Part shown: positions 21,935 through 33,127 of the stretch, piece after piece | Numbering within the stretch: the first letter of the stretch is position 1 | How the letters are laid out: the number at the start of each line of letters is the position of its first letter | NCBI GenBank assembly: GCA_900169235.1 | Contig: FWCC01000007.1 | Span: 60,235-124,234 of the forward strand | Length of the DNA stretch: 64,000 bases | Direction of reading: 5' to 3' | Source: Zarea fungicola | Lineage: Eukaryota; Ascomycota; Sordariomycetes; Hypocreales; Cordycipitaceae | Translations under genes and position numbers: made by a program | The notes under the pieces: model-generated | Seen by the model: the letters and a program-made list of their open reading frames with translations, nothing else | What the model was told of the DNA's origin: nothing | Databases searched by the model: none

Positions 21935-23728
21935 ATGCTACCAACTCAGATTATTCTTGGCTGGATATCCGCTGCCGCCAGATTGTTAAGCGGCCCTGGT
22001 CTACCCTTGGTTGACTTGGGTTACCAAACACATCAAGCTATTTCATTCAATGTATGTAATGACCAACCCTACATATTCGTGCATAGCTGTATGCGTTAGT
22101 TTAACGCCCAACAGCATGAGTATAGAACTTTCAATTTTACAAACATTCCTTATGCAGAGCCACCGTTAGGTGAGCTGAGGTTCTTACCTCCAGTCCCTCC
22201 CCAGGGTCGCAGATCAGGGATTTATAATGGCAGTGACGGCAAAATCTGCCATCAGGCACATCCTCGATGGTCGGGGATTGCAGCACAGTTTACCAGATCC
22301 TACGTCCAAGGACAGCTCCCGTTTAACTACTCTCAGGCCGAGGAGAACTTGCGCCATCTTCCGCCGCCATTCGTCGACGGTCGTGTCACAGAGGACTGCT
22401 TAGTGCTTGACGTTTTGGTTCCAGAGACAGCCATGAGTCAAAATCGCCCAAGCGGTGGTGTTCCCGTTCTTGTTTGGATACATGTGGGTATTACTCTTGC
22501 TCTACATCGCCACGACCACGGCAGTGATGATATCTAACAATAGTAGGGTGGTGGCTATGTAATGGGAGACAAGACAATGTCGGGCCCACCAAGTGAGCTG
22601 ATGGCAGCGACCAAAGAATACGGGCCAGATGGTGCAGTATGGGTAGCCATGAATTATCGCCTCGGTGCGTTTGGCTTTTTGGCAAGCCCCGAGGAGGGGG
22701 TTGCCAATGCAGGACTGTTGGACCAGCGTCTTGCCCTGGACTGGGTGCAGGAGCACATTCACAAGTTTGGTGGCAACCCGGAGGATGTTACGATCATGGG
22801 CATCTCGGCCGGTGCTGGCTCCGTCATGCACCAGATTACTGCGCATGGGGGACGAAAAGACGTGCCATTTCACAGGGCGATTGCCCAGTCGCCAGGCTTT
22901 CTACCCGTCGTCAGCCCACAGCAGCAGCAGGGAACGCTGGAGGAGTATCTGTCTCGGCTGGGAATAAACACGCTGCAAGATGCTCGTGGCGTATCATCTG
23001 AGAGGCTTGCTACTGCCAATATCGAGCAGGTTTTCGACGCGCCATACGGTAGTTTTGCATTTGGCCCGGTGGTTGACTTGGATTTCGTTGCCGCGCCACC
23101 GACGACACTACTCAACAAAGGCCACTATGCGATGAATGTGTCGGTCTTTTCGTCTTTTACAGCAAATGAGGGTCTAATCTTTACGGATCCTCGCGGTACA
23201 ACGAATGAAACTCGGCTTCGTGAGCAGATTCAGAGCATACTGCCACAGATCTCCGCCAAGAACCTCGACCATCTCTTCACAACCCTCTATCCTGCCGAGT
23301 ACACGGGGTCGCAGCCGTACACGACAGCTCTGGACCGCGCGCAGCTTATTGTGGGCGAGCTCGGCTTCCTATGCACCCACAACGCCATGTTGGAGGCCAC
23401 GCACATGCACGGCCGAGGCGACACGGCGGCATTTGGTCAGCTTTTTGCGGTTTGGCCTGCGCTACACGGCAGCGACCAGCGTTATACTTTTCCTCAAAAG
23501 GCTAGTCGTGGATCGGATGACGCTAACATTGCCCCATTTATGATGGATAGCATTGCCCGTTTTGTCATGACGGGCAGTCCATCTGGGGCTACAATTGGTG
23601 GAGTCTCTATTCCGGCGTATAACGAGAACGCTTCGATCCTGAAGCTGGTTGGTAATGGCTCGGCAATTATTCAAGATCCTGCTCTCTCTGAACGATGTAA
23701 TTGGTGGCGAAAGGCTCTGTATTACTAG
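21935..23728 (+). CDS. Type B carboxylesterase, probably secreted
   Basis: Three exons: 21935-22051, 22115-22483 and 22547-23728, giving about 555 residues. An alternative acceptor at 22099 (exon 2 from 22100) would add five residues in frame. The N-terminus MLPTQIILGWISAAARLLSG looks like a signal peptide or anchor. Family landmarks are NIPYAEPPLGELRFLPP, EDCLVLDVLVP, the oxyanion-hole GGGYVMG, NYRLGAFGFL, NPEDVTIMGISAGAGSV with the nucleophile Ser (about 249), an acid Glu in TANEGL (about 370), and the His in PALHGSD (about 469). The nucleophile motif is GISAG rather than the commoner GESAG. It should hydrolyse carboxylic esters; the physiological substrate is unknown. Gln codons form a short Q4 run near residue 287. 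Confidence 0.88.
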
Positions 23729-24130
23729 GCGCCGCCAACTCAGCTGCCCAAGACAAGTCATCATTGCACATGTGCCGAGGTTGTCCCAGATTTGCCTGGC
23801 TCTGGTCTCGTTTATTTTACTTATCAGCACGTATATCGGCTAGAACTCGAATAAAGAGCTCAAATACCTGTAACGTGAGGTATATCGTTGGCGAGACAAG
23901 GCTTGCATAAAAAGTAACAGCAGCGATAAAATGGATAGGAGAATATTTACAATATTACCTTTGATACGTTGAATTTAGTAGAGTAGCATTGAGCGTTAAA
24001 GTCGTGGTTTTTGTATGGTACAGAAGACAAGAAACTCATACGGACTCATACAGATGCATACGGACTCAGGCGGACGCGAGCGGATTCTAGCGGACTCGGG
24101 CCGAGTACGAGTCAGGTATGGGTGAGTAGG
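23729..24130. other. Intergenic spacer with degenerate short repeats
   Basis: The 3' flank of the esterase gene. The segment 24037-24115 contains repeated CGGACTC and CGAGT-like words in imperfect array and directly abuts the foldback element. Confidence 0.55.
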
Positions 24131-24640
24131 CGCACCACTTGTGTCAAAATTCAAAATGGTTTTTTTTTCGTACGCTTACACCGAGGGGTAGTGCCCCCAA
24201 TTACAAAACCCATTATAAAGTCCGATAATAAGGCATATCTAGCTAATAAAATAACAGCTAACCAGCAAGATAGCCAGTATACTAGTTAGTGAGGTATCTA
24301 AATAGGTACCAAGTCTAAAATCAACCAGTGAGCCAGTCAGTGAGCCAGCGAGTGAGCGAGTGAGCCAGTAAGCCTGTCAGTGAGCCAGCGAGTGAGCAAG
24401 TGAGCCACTGTCTCGTGGCTCACTAACTAGGTATCTACTCAGCTAACTCACTAACGGGTATAATGTATAATAGCTGTCTTACGAGCTAGTTGTTATTTTA
24501 TTAGCTAGACGGGTCTAATTAGTCTCCTCAATTAGTACATAATTATAGTTAGTAAATGTACTAGACTCTATGGTGTTGACGTAGTAAAAAAAACACTTTT
24601 AGAACTTCAGTTGAATTTTGACATAAGTGTGCACCTCGTC
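24131..24640. mobile_element. Foldback / MITE-like element with long inverted arms
   Basis: The left end (about 24131-24153) carries GGCGCACCACTTGTGTCAAA then ATTCAA. The right end read in reverse (from about 24636) carries GGTGCACACTTATGTCAAAA then TTCAA. Both are followed inward by a poly-T run. Deeper inside the arms match again: TCTAGCTAATAAAATAACA at 24238-24256 has an exact reverse complement near 24492-24511, and a TAGTTAGTGAG word on the left pairs with CTCACTAACTA near 24418-24429. The middle (24328-24412) is a GTGAGCCAG-type array ending in a hairpin GTGAGCCAC-loop-GTGGCTCAC. No transposase is encoded, so this is a non-autonomous element. A TA dinucleotide near each end is compatible with Tc1/mariner-type target duplication, but the exact ends are uncertain. 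Confidence 0.7.
24328..24423. repeat. Imperfect GTGAGCCAG/GAGTGAGC array with terminal hairpin
   Basis: Repeated words CAGTGAGCCAG and CGAGTGAGC alternate across about 85 bp in the centre of the foldback element. The block ends in a 9 bp-stem hairpin at about 24402-24423. Confidence 0.8.
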
Positions 24641-25098
24641 GCCTGTATCAGGGCTGCTTACTAAAGAGAGGCTAAGACGGTTACTGGTAGTCATCTGAGA
24701 CCCCAGACGTGGACAAGACCCGCTGGTAGTTCGACCTACTTTGTACATTGCTGGTAACGGCAGCGTCGGATACCATGGGTATTATCCGTGGATGTATGAG
24801 AATGGCCTGGGAGCCGAGGCGACGAATGGGAAGCCAGGAATTCTGATTCTGCTGAGTCTATGTGCAGCCCTTGCACAGGCTACGCCCAATTCACTATTAT
24901 TCAAGACAATGAAGATGACAATATCGTTTAATTTTTTTATTATTATTATTTTCTAAAAAAAAATCAAATAAACACTCAAAATCTTCCATATATAACGCGC
25001 TGGGAATCGACGTAGCTCCAGGTAGCACATAGACGGATCGGAGTAGGCTGTTAACTTGAGTGTTTATGCTTTCCTCTGAATCCAGTGATTAAATGAGT
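24641..25098. other. Spacer
   Basis: The 3' flank of the 2EXR gene. It contains an AT-rich run (TTTTTTATTATTATTATT) near 24930-24950. No gene was recognised. Confidence 0.55.
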
Positions 25099-25815
25099 CT
25101 ACGTACAGAAAGTATAAATAAGCGAAATAACAAGAAACCACGAAACAAAAAACTTGGATAACATAATTAAAAGCCGGTACATGTTTTCGAAAACCGTCAT
25201 AGGTCCCCTACCCTGCCACCCAGTGACACGCATGTCTTCCAACAAGTCATCCAGTCGCCTCTTATTATCCTCCAAGCTCACAGTTTCGCCCGTCTGTGAG
25301 TCTATAAACCGTACATGTTCCTTTGGGCATGGCCAAGCCAGGGTCGTATTGGCATGCGCCCAGTCCATGGGGGAGTCAATGCACTGTATAAACACTTGGA
25401 CGGTGTTTTCAAATAAAAGAAGTGTCTTCTGCTCATCGCTAAAGAGGATCTCCTGGAGATGCCGCGCCAGCATGAGTTTTTGGATGAGCAGCCTATCCTT
25501 TGGTAAGATTACCCGCAACCGCTCTTGGCCAATGGATATGATGTCCAGGTCCCAGTTTACCCAGACGTAGCGAGGCCTGTGTCCATTTTCAAAAGCCCGG
25601 GTATAATAATGCTCTGTAGCGCGCCGTGACTCCTGGCTGACGTGAAGTACAGGAGGAATTGGTGTAGGGGATGAGACATGCGAGAGGGCCTTGTCCTTTA
25701 CATCCCACCCTTCAGAGCGAGTCCATGCAAAGTGCAGCTGAACAGTACGGGGCTCTATCGTTTGCCTCCATATATGCTCCCGAAGCTCAAGGGGTAGAGT
25801 GGCAAATCTGAACAT
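25099..25815 (-). CDS. 2EXR domain protein
   Basis: Single exon, 238 residues from the ATG at 25815; the open frame extends upstream but has no earlier ATG. The protein opens directly with the 2EXR signature: FRFATLPLELREHIWRQTIEPRTV, later LHVSQESR, and a YVWVNWDLDIISIG strand pair (about 85-100). This family is abundant in ascomycetes, F-box-like in its N-terminal helix, and functionally uncharacterised. The C-terminal 25 residues are hydrophobic (LLIMLSKFFVSWFLVISLIY), which could be a membrane anchor or read-through into a missed intron. A TATATA sequence about 100 nt upstream supports the start. Confidence 0.75.
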   Translation of the reverse strand: MFRFATLPLELREHIWRQTIEPRTVQLHFAWTRSEGWDVKDKALSHVSSPTPIPPVLHVSQESRRATEHYYTRAFENGHRPRYVWVNWDLDIISIGQERLRVILPKDRLLIQKLMLARHLQEILFSDEQKTLLLFENTVQVFIQCIDSPMDWAHANTTLAWPCPKEHVRFIDSQTGETVSLEDNKRRLDDLLEDMRVTGWQGRGPMTVFENMYRLLIMLSKFFVSWFLVISLIYTFCT

Positions 25816-28314
25816 GGTTGAAGGGTCTTTTAGGCAACGCGATTGATTATGATGTTGTGGCGATGTCGACGCTACTAGCTCACAGTGGCGAGAAAGCAAT
25901 TATCCAAAGTAGTGTATATAGAGCAGTGCCACAACATCTGACTCAAGTTGCACAGAAAATAGGAGTCGGCCACGGAAATAGATGATAATAGCACTATGGC
26001 GTTAGCTGACATTTACATGGGATACCCACCACTTCTATAACGGGAGTGTGGTGAGTATCACATGTATCCACATCCGAATCGGTATATAATGTTCCGTCTG
26101 TCCCGGAATTTTTACTCAGCCAAGCGACTGACGTGAACTTGACGAGAATGCAAACAAAATTGGTAGGCTTTTGGGCAACCAATCTATTCTTGTTCCAGGA
26201 TCGCGACAACTAGTAGCAATCGATTACCTATCACTGGCCTTGACTCTTGACAGGTACAGCTGTTCGTACAGTCTTTGAACTGTCTAACCCTCAGTATCGT
26301 TTATTAAAACGAGAATGGATGGCGAGATGCTTAATTCTCGTCGTCTACTAGTGACTGTTAACGTGGCAGATACCGCATCTCTTGTCACATACAGGTCCAG
26401 AGAGCTGAGGGATCATATGCAAGACGGTTGGCGTAATTTCATTGCTCTCCAATGAAAACCAACAAAGCAACGCCATGACACCGCCTTACTGGTGCCGAAC
26501 AGCGAGCGGCCTGCAGGCAGCTCCTATAGGCAGCCAGGTTCATGGTGGAGTGGAATGCTGGAGTCTGCGCCACATGGGACAGCAAGAAAGGGTCTCTGCT
26601 AGGGGAAATATAGCGAGTCAAAGTTGGAACTTCGGGCGGTGAGGCACTGCCTGCGCCACTAATTGAGTGTTATCGCAGCATCACATCATCACCAATCTCA
26701 GTTTGAGCGCCACCTTTCATCTGCAGCGCCTCCATATTTTCAGCTCCCGTTATTAGTCTTGTTTGAAAAAGGAGAAATACTTCGACCGCATGCCACTGCA
26801 TACAGTGGTACTTTGAGATGAACGATTATACACATCCACCAAGCTCTTTGCCGCACGGAGTAGGACTGTATAGTTTCACAAAGTCTACAACGCGGGATAT
26901 GGAGGTCTGGGCGTGGCGAGAATGTGTTTGTTGTTCACGGACAAAAAAAAATGTATTTACATTTTTCAAGCACCTTGGTACAGTTAGTCAGGGAGTGAAG
27001 AGACCCGCCGAGTAACAGTTACTAGAAAATATAATTTTTTTTTCAGGGAAACTATATTCTCAAACTTGTCTAATTATTTTGCTGTCCATGATGCGGATGA
27101 TAATGATACAGAATCGCCAGAAGAGCAGAGAGCATAGCGAATATACATTGGCAATTCCATGAGCATTTTGGCTTTTTTCCCCCTTCCACTGGCAGCAGGC
27201 TTATTTGTCAGTCCTGAATGTATGTATCGTTCCTGAATCTGGAACAGAAAGGGAGCAATATGAGGGAATGTGGAACTGCTGGTGCGCAACTCAAAGATGT
27301 GCTACACAAAGGGAGTTTGTCGTGGCAGCCTGCTGGAATGGCTGGCCAAGACCATGAAGCTTTGGATGCCTGCGTTGTATACGAAGTCAGTGGTTGCGGT
27401 ATGTACGGTATTTCCTTTTTCCTGTCTGTTGTGCTTTATATATGGAGGAATTCCTCCTCATCATGTTGATAGAAAGCTTCATCAAGCTACATCTGCTTCG
27501 GCGCTATGAGAAGCGCTCTCAATACCGTACTATGCAGTGCGTCAATGTTCTGCAGAATAAACAGAGCTGCCACCATTTTGGCCCTCTACCTACTGTATGA
27601 AATTGTCGAATTTCAATTCCAGTGTTGTTTTAAACGTTGTATGAGTGTGGCAACGACCAAGCTTTGCATCAACTACGGCTGCCCATTGGCTGGTGCGAAA
27701 GGCACTCCGATTATGTACGTTTGGGCCTGATGGGGAGATTGAATTCTCTTGTTTGAATCAATTTGTCTCCTATGTTGCCTAGGTAGCATTCCACAAGTTG
27801 TACACAACCCGCAAAGGTCCCAGAGACAGACAGCAGCAGCCCGTCAACTACCTATTATGTCTCATTTCCTTATCTCTGTAGTGGACGAAGGCCCCAAGTA
27901 CCCCTAACTAAGTGCCGATGCCATAGCGGCATGACCCTAGCTTTCCCGCCGGAGTCAGAGTGTGGTCTGAGACAAACCAGGCTGACACAATGCTGGGTTG
28001 AGACGCTCCAGCCCCTGGCTGCCGTGCTCATTCCATGTCCACCGAATACTCTGCTCTTTGGGTATGCAGAATGGGAATGCCAACCATGCGCAGCCTTGAG
28101 CCCTGTGACAGCCTATGCATGCCATAATATTTACCAGCCTATCAATGCAATTCCAGCCTTGCACAGACGATACGGCATTGCCATAAAATATGGCCCTCTT
28201 CGCCGCGCCAATCAGTAGTGGACAGTGCTTTACCTAGCTTTCTTACTTCTCATGTTCTCAATCCTTGTATTTATTTTTAACAATACTTTGAGCAGAAAGA
28301 ATACAGGCATAAAC
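25816..28314. other. Gene-poor 2.5 kb spacer
   Basis: Divergent region between the 2EXR gene and the Ala-rich secreted protein gene. Short open frames show no family features. Composition is ordinary with a few A/T runs. No repeat or RNA gene was recognised. Confidence 0.5.
25915..25921 (-). promoter_or_regulatory. Probable TATA box of the 2EXR gene
   Basis: A CTATATAC sequence on the minus strand about 100 nt upstream of the ATG at 25815. Confidence 0.45.
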
Positions 28315-28836
28315 ATGCATTTCCCAATCTGGTCCATTGCCGCGCTTCTCGCGCCCGCAGCACTTGCGGCAACCCTCCTCACGCCGCCCACCAATGACAC
28401 ATCCCTGGTGCTCAACACCGATACCACTTCCAATCTGCAAATCGCTCAGCATCTCGCCACGGCGCATGAGCCCGCCCTCCACGCCCTGATTGCCCTCGTC
28501 ATGGCCATTCCAGACGACGTGCTACAGCGCGGCGACGAGGCCACGCATGACTGGATCGCCGAGTACACCCGCCACCACCCGACCGCCACCGTACCCATGT
28601 ACGATCGTGGGTTCTTCAGCTGCGCGGCATCCATTGCGTCGGCCCTCCTCAGCGCGGCCATTCCCGTGGCCAAATTGCTTCAGCTGAGGAGGGTCGTCAC
28701 GGCCGCTGGAGGCGTCCTCAATTTTGTGCGCGCATTGACGACAGGCGACGGCTTCGCGGCGGTTGAGGGCATTCTCCAGGGCATTGCCGCTGTTTCTGGC
28801 TTCGGGGATATCTTGATCGATTGTACTCCTTCGTAG
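28315..28836 (+). CDS. Small secreted Ala-rich protein of unknown function
   Basis: 173 residues in one exon from the ATG at 28315; an in-frame upstream ATG at 28225 exists but would bury the signal peptide. MHFPIWSIAALLAPAALAA is a strong signal peptide. After a Thr/Asn-rich segment, residues about 45-75 form an amphipathic Ala/His-rich helix. The C-terminal half (about 100-165) is Ala/Gly/Val/Leu-rich with two cysteines (in FFSC and IDCTPS) that could pair. The coding part is GC-rich against AT-rich flanks, with strong third-position GC bias, so it is probably a real gene. I do not recognise a family. The hydrophobic, glycine-punctuated helix could interact with membranes, but that is speculation. 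Confidence 0.7.
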   Translation: MHFPIWSIAALLAPAALAATLLTPPTNDTSLVLNTDTTSNLQIAQHLATAHEPALHALIALVMAIPDDVLQRGDEATHDWIAEYTRHHPTATVPMYDRGFFSCAASIASALLSAAIPVAKLLQLRRVVTAAGGVLNFVRALTTGDGFAAVEGILQGIAAVSGFGDILIDCTPS

Positions 28837-29438
28837 GGGCCATCAACCGCAGGGGCCAGAGGTTTGCTATTGGAAGTATTGTTCGAGTGTGGGAGGGGGC
28901 GGTTGGGACATGGCTCAAGTATACGAACCAGCAGAGTTTCTCATGTTGGCTGATTCGACAAGCTTTTTCTCCCCGGGTATGGCCCAAGATGGATGGACGG
29001 GTCGGGAGCCGAGCTCTGTATTGGCCCGTTTCGAAAAGCGGCAGAAGAAGAGAATTTCTAATGGTAGTTACGTTTTGGGGGGGCGGGACAAAAATAATAA
29101 AGTAGCCTCATTCTACTCTCTCTTGAAGAATTCAAGTCATGTAAGTTTAAGTGTCACTGGTTTAGGCATTTATTTTGCGCAATGGCTTAAATATTTGTCC
29201 TCTGTACCTAGCAAACACCATCAAGTCCCTATTATATAAAACAAAGTAAATAAATTGTCGGATGCCGTCCATGTATCGTTAAACTAAGCAATGCCCACCC
29301 ACTAATGCAATAAACCCTGAAATCAAGTCAAACAATACCCAAAAACCAGGCGCTCCCAAGTTACATCAGCGCCCTAACAACCCATGGCCAAATATATCCC
29401 CGTATACGCCCTGTCCCATTCAAAGAATACACACGGAT
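28837..29438. other. Convergent spacer
   Basis: About 600 bp between the 3' ends of the Ala-rich secreted protein gene (plus) and the BRL1/BRR6 gene (minus). No gene was recognised. Confidence 0.6.
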
Positions 29439-31009
29439 TCAAGAGTAATAGTCCTTGCTTGGACTGTGTGAGTACTTGATTGGACTTCTGGGCCGCTCCA
29501 TTCCCTTCATGGGGCTTCGGCGGCGGCTGGGCGTGTAGTGGGACAGCATCAGCGGCGTTGACTGCGGAAAGGGGCTGTCGCTATCAGACCCGTCATTCAA
29601 CATGGCCTGGCGCTTCGTCCGCGGCGTCTGCACGGGAATCCACATGACACTGCCATCGTCGCCGCCAGGTACGCCGTTGCCGGTGGCCTTGATTGGCTGC
29701 GGGTTAAACGGCGCAGCAGCCTTGGGATTGGCCGGCACTCCACGGCTGATAACCTGCTTGTTGCTTACAAGCCAGAGAAGGAAAAACGTAAAAATGACGG
29801 CCTATACCATGTTAATACCACATCAACAATACGAGGAAAAAGGAGAAAAAAAGGCCGGCTTACCCATGCCTTGAAACCAAGAATCTCTGCAAATTCGTTT
29901 ATAATTTCTGCCGTTTGCTTCATCAAAACTTTAATCATGAGGATAGAATCGGGATGCTTCGACATGCAGTCGTGCCACTCGTCACACTGGATACGCAGGG
30001 CGGGTATGTTCTTGGCAGCGCAAGAGTTGGCTGTGTAGTGATGTTCGCATTCTGCCCTCTTGCTCGAGCCTTCAAATTGCGCCTCTCGATAGGCTGTACG
30101 GAGATCTGTGCAGAGGGCCCAAAACGTGGCCAGAATCATGCAAGCAACACCCGTGAGACCGAGTCCATTGACAAAGAAGCTGAACCAGCGGTGCAGGTTC
30201 TGGGGCGTGTTGCGGTGCTCGTCAAGCATATGGAGCAGTCCTCCCTTGCCGCTGTTGGCACCGCCCTTGGCACCACCACCGCGTTGCTTGCTGCCTCCTC
30301 TACTTGCAGCATAGTCAGAAGCATCGGTTTCGTCGTCGTCAAACTCGTTTGGCGATTGGTAGCGGACGACGCTGCTGACGTCGACATCCAGGTTATGGCG
30401 CTTCCGTTTGTGGAGGGAGGAGGGCCGTGAGGGGTCGCGGTGGCTCCGAATCTCGCCCTTGCCGGAGCTGTGCTTCTTGGTGTGCGTGAATCGGCCGTAG
30501 CGGGCGAGCTTGCTGACCTTTGTGGGGAGAATGGCGCCGCGCATCGAGACATCGCCCATGTGGTCGACCTCGGGGGTGTCGTCTGGCATGTCGGAGGCTT
30601 CGGTGGGTGCCGGGCTGTCCTCGGCGCCCGAGGCCTCGGAGAAGATGCTTTCATCTACGGGCCGCTGGGGCGTGGTGAATGTGGCAAAGGGAGGATTGCG
30701 AAAGGGAGGGGCGGTGGTTTTGGCAGGCAGCTGGGGCGTGAAGAGGGGAGTTCGGGGTGGTTGTGATTTGGAGGGCGATGGGAGACTGGCAAAGGGATTG
30801 GGTCGACCGTTGCTTTTTGAAGGCGTCGCGAAGCCACCTTTTATCAATTGTGTTAGCAAAACTTGGCGCCGCTGAGGGGCAGATGGGAAGCACGTACCTC
30901 CAAAGGTTGCGTTTCGCTGGGCAAAGTGTGTGAAGGGACTGGAGGGGTCGCATGGGGCAGAGCCATTGTACTCCCAGTCCATGTGGCCTTCGTGTGAGCG
31001 TTGATTCAT
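29439..31009 (-). CDS. Nuclear envelope protein of the BRL1/BRR6 family
   Basis: Three exons: 31009-30898, 30837-29864 and 29801-29439, giving 482 residues. The 60 nt first intron is in frame and silent to stop codons, so a single-ORF call would wrongly insert 20 residues. The N-terminal 270 residues are low-complexity, rich in Ser, Pro and basic residues (nucleoplasmic tail). The conserved di-sulfide-bridge nucleocytoplasmic transport domain follows: LHRWFSFFVNGLGLTGVACMI (first membrane helix), a lumenal loop with four conserved cysteines (in RAECEHHY, NSCAAK, IQCDEW, HDCMSK), then ILGFKAWAVIFTFFLLWLVS (second helix, spanning the last splice site). In yeasts these proteins act in membrane fusion during nuclear pore assembly and in nuclear envelope lipid homeostasis. 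The C-terminal tail is Ser/Pro-rich with SPIKYSHSPSKDYYS at the end. Divergent to IWS1. Confidence 0.9.
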
Positions 31010-31431
31010 GATTGCGGGATGTGATGCAATGCTCTCGACTGGGATGTCGGTCGGTTGCGGTGACTGGTGACTGGGACGGTGATGGAAAAAACGGCCAGCT
31101 TCTAAAAATGGTTCGCGAGGGCGGCCGTTGGCTTTATTTTGCCGAGCAACCAGATGTGGCAAGTAAACAAATAGCTGGGCTGTTATGTATGTGGAGTTGT
31201 GGCTGTGGCCGGGAGGATGTGGCTTGTCTCATTATTAGGTAAGCATTTTTGCAAGGAATGGTGGCTCATCGCCAGTGGGCCTATCTTCTTGCTGCTTCAC
31301 GCCAACCTCTGAACTGCCATTGGAACTGCCAACATTAATCTTTGAGGGAACTTGGCTGGATCTTTTCGGTAATCTACTATTCATCTCGAAAGTAATTAAC
31401 TTACTTCCCCTCTTGTGGATTGCCAGACGCC
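31010..31431. promoter_or_regulatory. Bidirectional promoter, BRL1/BRR6 family gene and IWS1
   Basis: Only 422 bp separates the two divergent start codons. A likely 5'UTR intron of IWS1 lies at about 31391-31426 (a GTAATT donor to TTGCCAG). No TATA box was recognised, as expected for housekeeping genes. Confidence 0.65.
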
Positions 31432-32883
31432 ATGTCGGACAACGAGTCGGCTGCTGGCTCGCCGCCCAAAGACGACCCTCCTGCAGACGAGGTCCAGGAC
31501 AAGGAAGCCGACAATGACGCGGCCGGCGCAGAGTCAGACCGAGACTCGGAGATGCTCTCGGAAGTGGACGAAGACCAGTTTGAAGACTACGACCCCGAAA
31601 CGGCCAACATTGAGGACCGCCCCGTGGACATTGACGAGGACGTTGCGCGGACGCTCAAGGTGTCGAAGCGAAAGCGCATAGAGGGACAGCCCAAGAAGCC
31701 GCGCGAGGCCCGACGCGAAAAGAAGCGCAGGGATGGCGATGGGGATGCTGCAATGGACGACGGGTCAGATGGGGAGCAAGAGCACAAGCCTCGACGACGT
31801 AGAGCGGCGGCAGGTGGCGAGAGGGCACCCCGTGCGGAACGTGCCAAGGCGTCGCCTGAGCCGGAAAACGAGGACCACCTTTCGCCGGAAGAGAGACGAA
31901 AACGGGCGATTGACAGGGCACTTGATGCTGCGATAAAAAAGGGAGGGTCGTCGTCGACGAGACGGCGCAAGAAGGATGAAATTGTATGTGAAGACAAGTG
32001 CAAAAACGAAAAAAAAAAAAAAAACAGCGCTAGTTTATTCATGATACGAGTGGCTAATATTTTTTAACAGGACCTGGAAGATGAGATTGATGAACAGTTG
32101 GCCAACCTCAAGGTGCAGATGGAGAGGGCCTGTCTGGCAGACAACGAGGCACGACGGGTCGGGCAGCCGGCGCTGCACAAGCTCAAGCTGCTGCCGCAGG
32201 TGAATGCGATTCTCAACCGCAACAACGTGCAGCATGCGGTGCTAGACCCGGACACGAACTTCCTGCTGCACGTCAAGTACTTTTTGGAGCCTCTGAGCGA
32301 CGGGTCTCTGCCGGCGTACAATATCCAGCGGGACCTGTTTACGGCGCTGACGAAGCTGAATATCGAAAAGGAGGCGCTTCGCAGCAGCGGGATTGGCAAG
32401 ATTGTGCTGTTTTACACCAAGAGCAAGAAGCCGGAGCCGAGCATCAAGAGAATGGCGGAGAGGCTTTTGGGGGAATGGAGCCGACCTATTCTGAAGCGGA
32501 CAGACGATTACAAGAAGCGACACGTTGAGACGCGCGAGTTTGACTACCAGTATGTAATTTGTAAGAGATGTGGCTCTGTTATGTTGCTAATCTTTTTTTT
32601 TTTCTTTTTTAGCGCCGCCAAGTTGCAGCAACGTCAAAACATTGGGTCGCAGTTCAGCCTCACGCAGCGTCCTGCGCAGTCGGCGGCAGAGCTGGAGAGG
32701 GAGAGGCTGCTGGCAGCACCAGGCCTCAACAACCAGGCGCGAATGTCGAACTTGCCCTCGAGCTACACGATTGCGCCCAAGAGCACGTTTGATGGCAACC
32801 GGGCACAGGATCACCGACCCCTGGGTGCTAGTGGTATGGAGGCGTTCCGCAAGATGACGCAAAAGGGCAAGAAGAAGGCTTAA
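31432..32883 (+). CDS. IWS1: Transcription elongation factor IWS1/SPN1
   Basis: Three exons: 31432-31983, 32071-32549 and 32613-32883, giving 433 residues. The first 180 residues are acidic then basic and low-complexity (DEDQFEDYDPETANIEDRP, many Arg/Lys), as in IWS1 tails that bind histones and chaperones. The TFIIS N-terminal-like domain occupies about residues 235-330, with VLDPDTNFLLHVKYFLEPLS, NIQRDLFTALTKLNI, LRSSGIGKIVLFYTKS and RMAERLLGEWSRPILKR. IWS1 binds SPT6 and RNA polymerase II and is needed for transcription elongation and mRNA export. The C-terminus keeps the conserved SYTIAPKS and short basic end. Start chosen at the ATG giving MSDNESA. Both introns keep frame; the second has a long T-run before its TTTTTTAG acceptor. 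Confidence 0.93.
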
Positions 32884-33099
32884 TTGAGCTGGGGTTTATA
32901 TGGACGAGGATACAGAGGTACGAGGACAGGGGTATGCTGAGAGGCATGCAGAGGATGCAAAATGCAGAGAGGCTATACAGGAGAGGAAAGTGGATGTGGA
33001 TGCAGGTTGGATGCAGATTGGAGGGAGATGGCTTACTTGTTGTATTTTAGGGAAAAAATGATTTGGCGTTGGGAATGGATACATATTGTACTGTCATAT

Positions 33100-33127
33100 G
33101 CGTAGTGTGATGTGCGTAGTGTGATGT
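33100..33127. repeat. Tandem duplication of a 14 bp unit
   Basis: Two exact adjacent copies of GCGTAGTGTGATGT downstream of IWS1. Confidence 0.85.

Noticed and set aside
30440..30875. Plus-strand frames over the BRL1/BRR6 gene
   Set aside because: Antisense shadows of its low-complexity N-terminal region.
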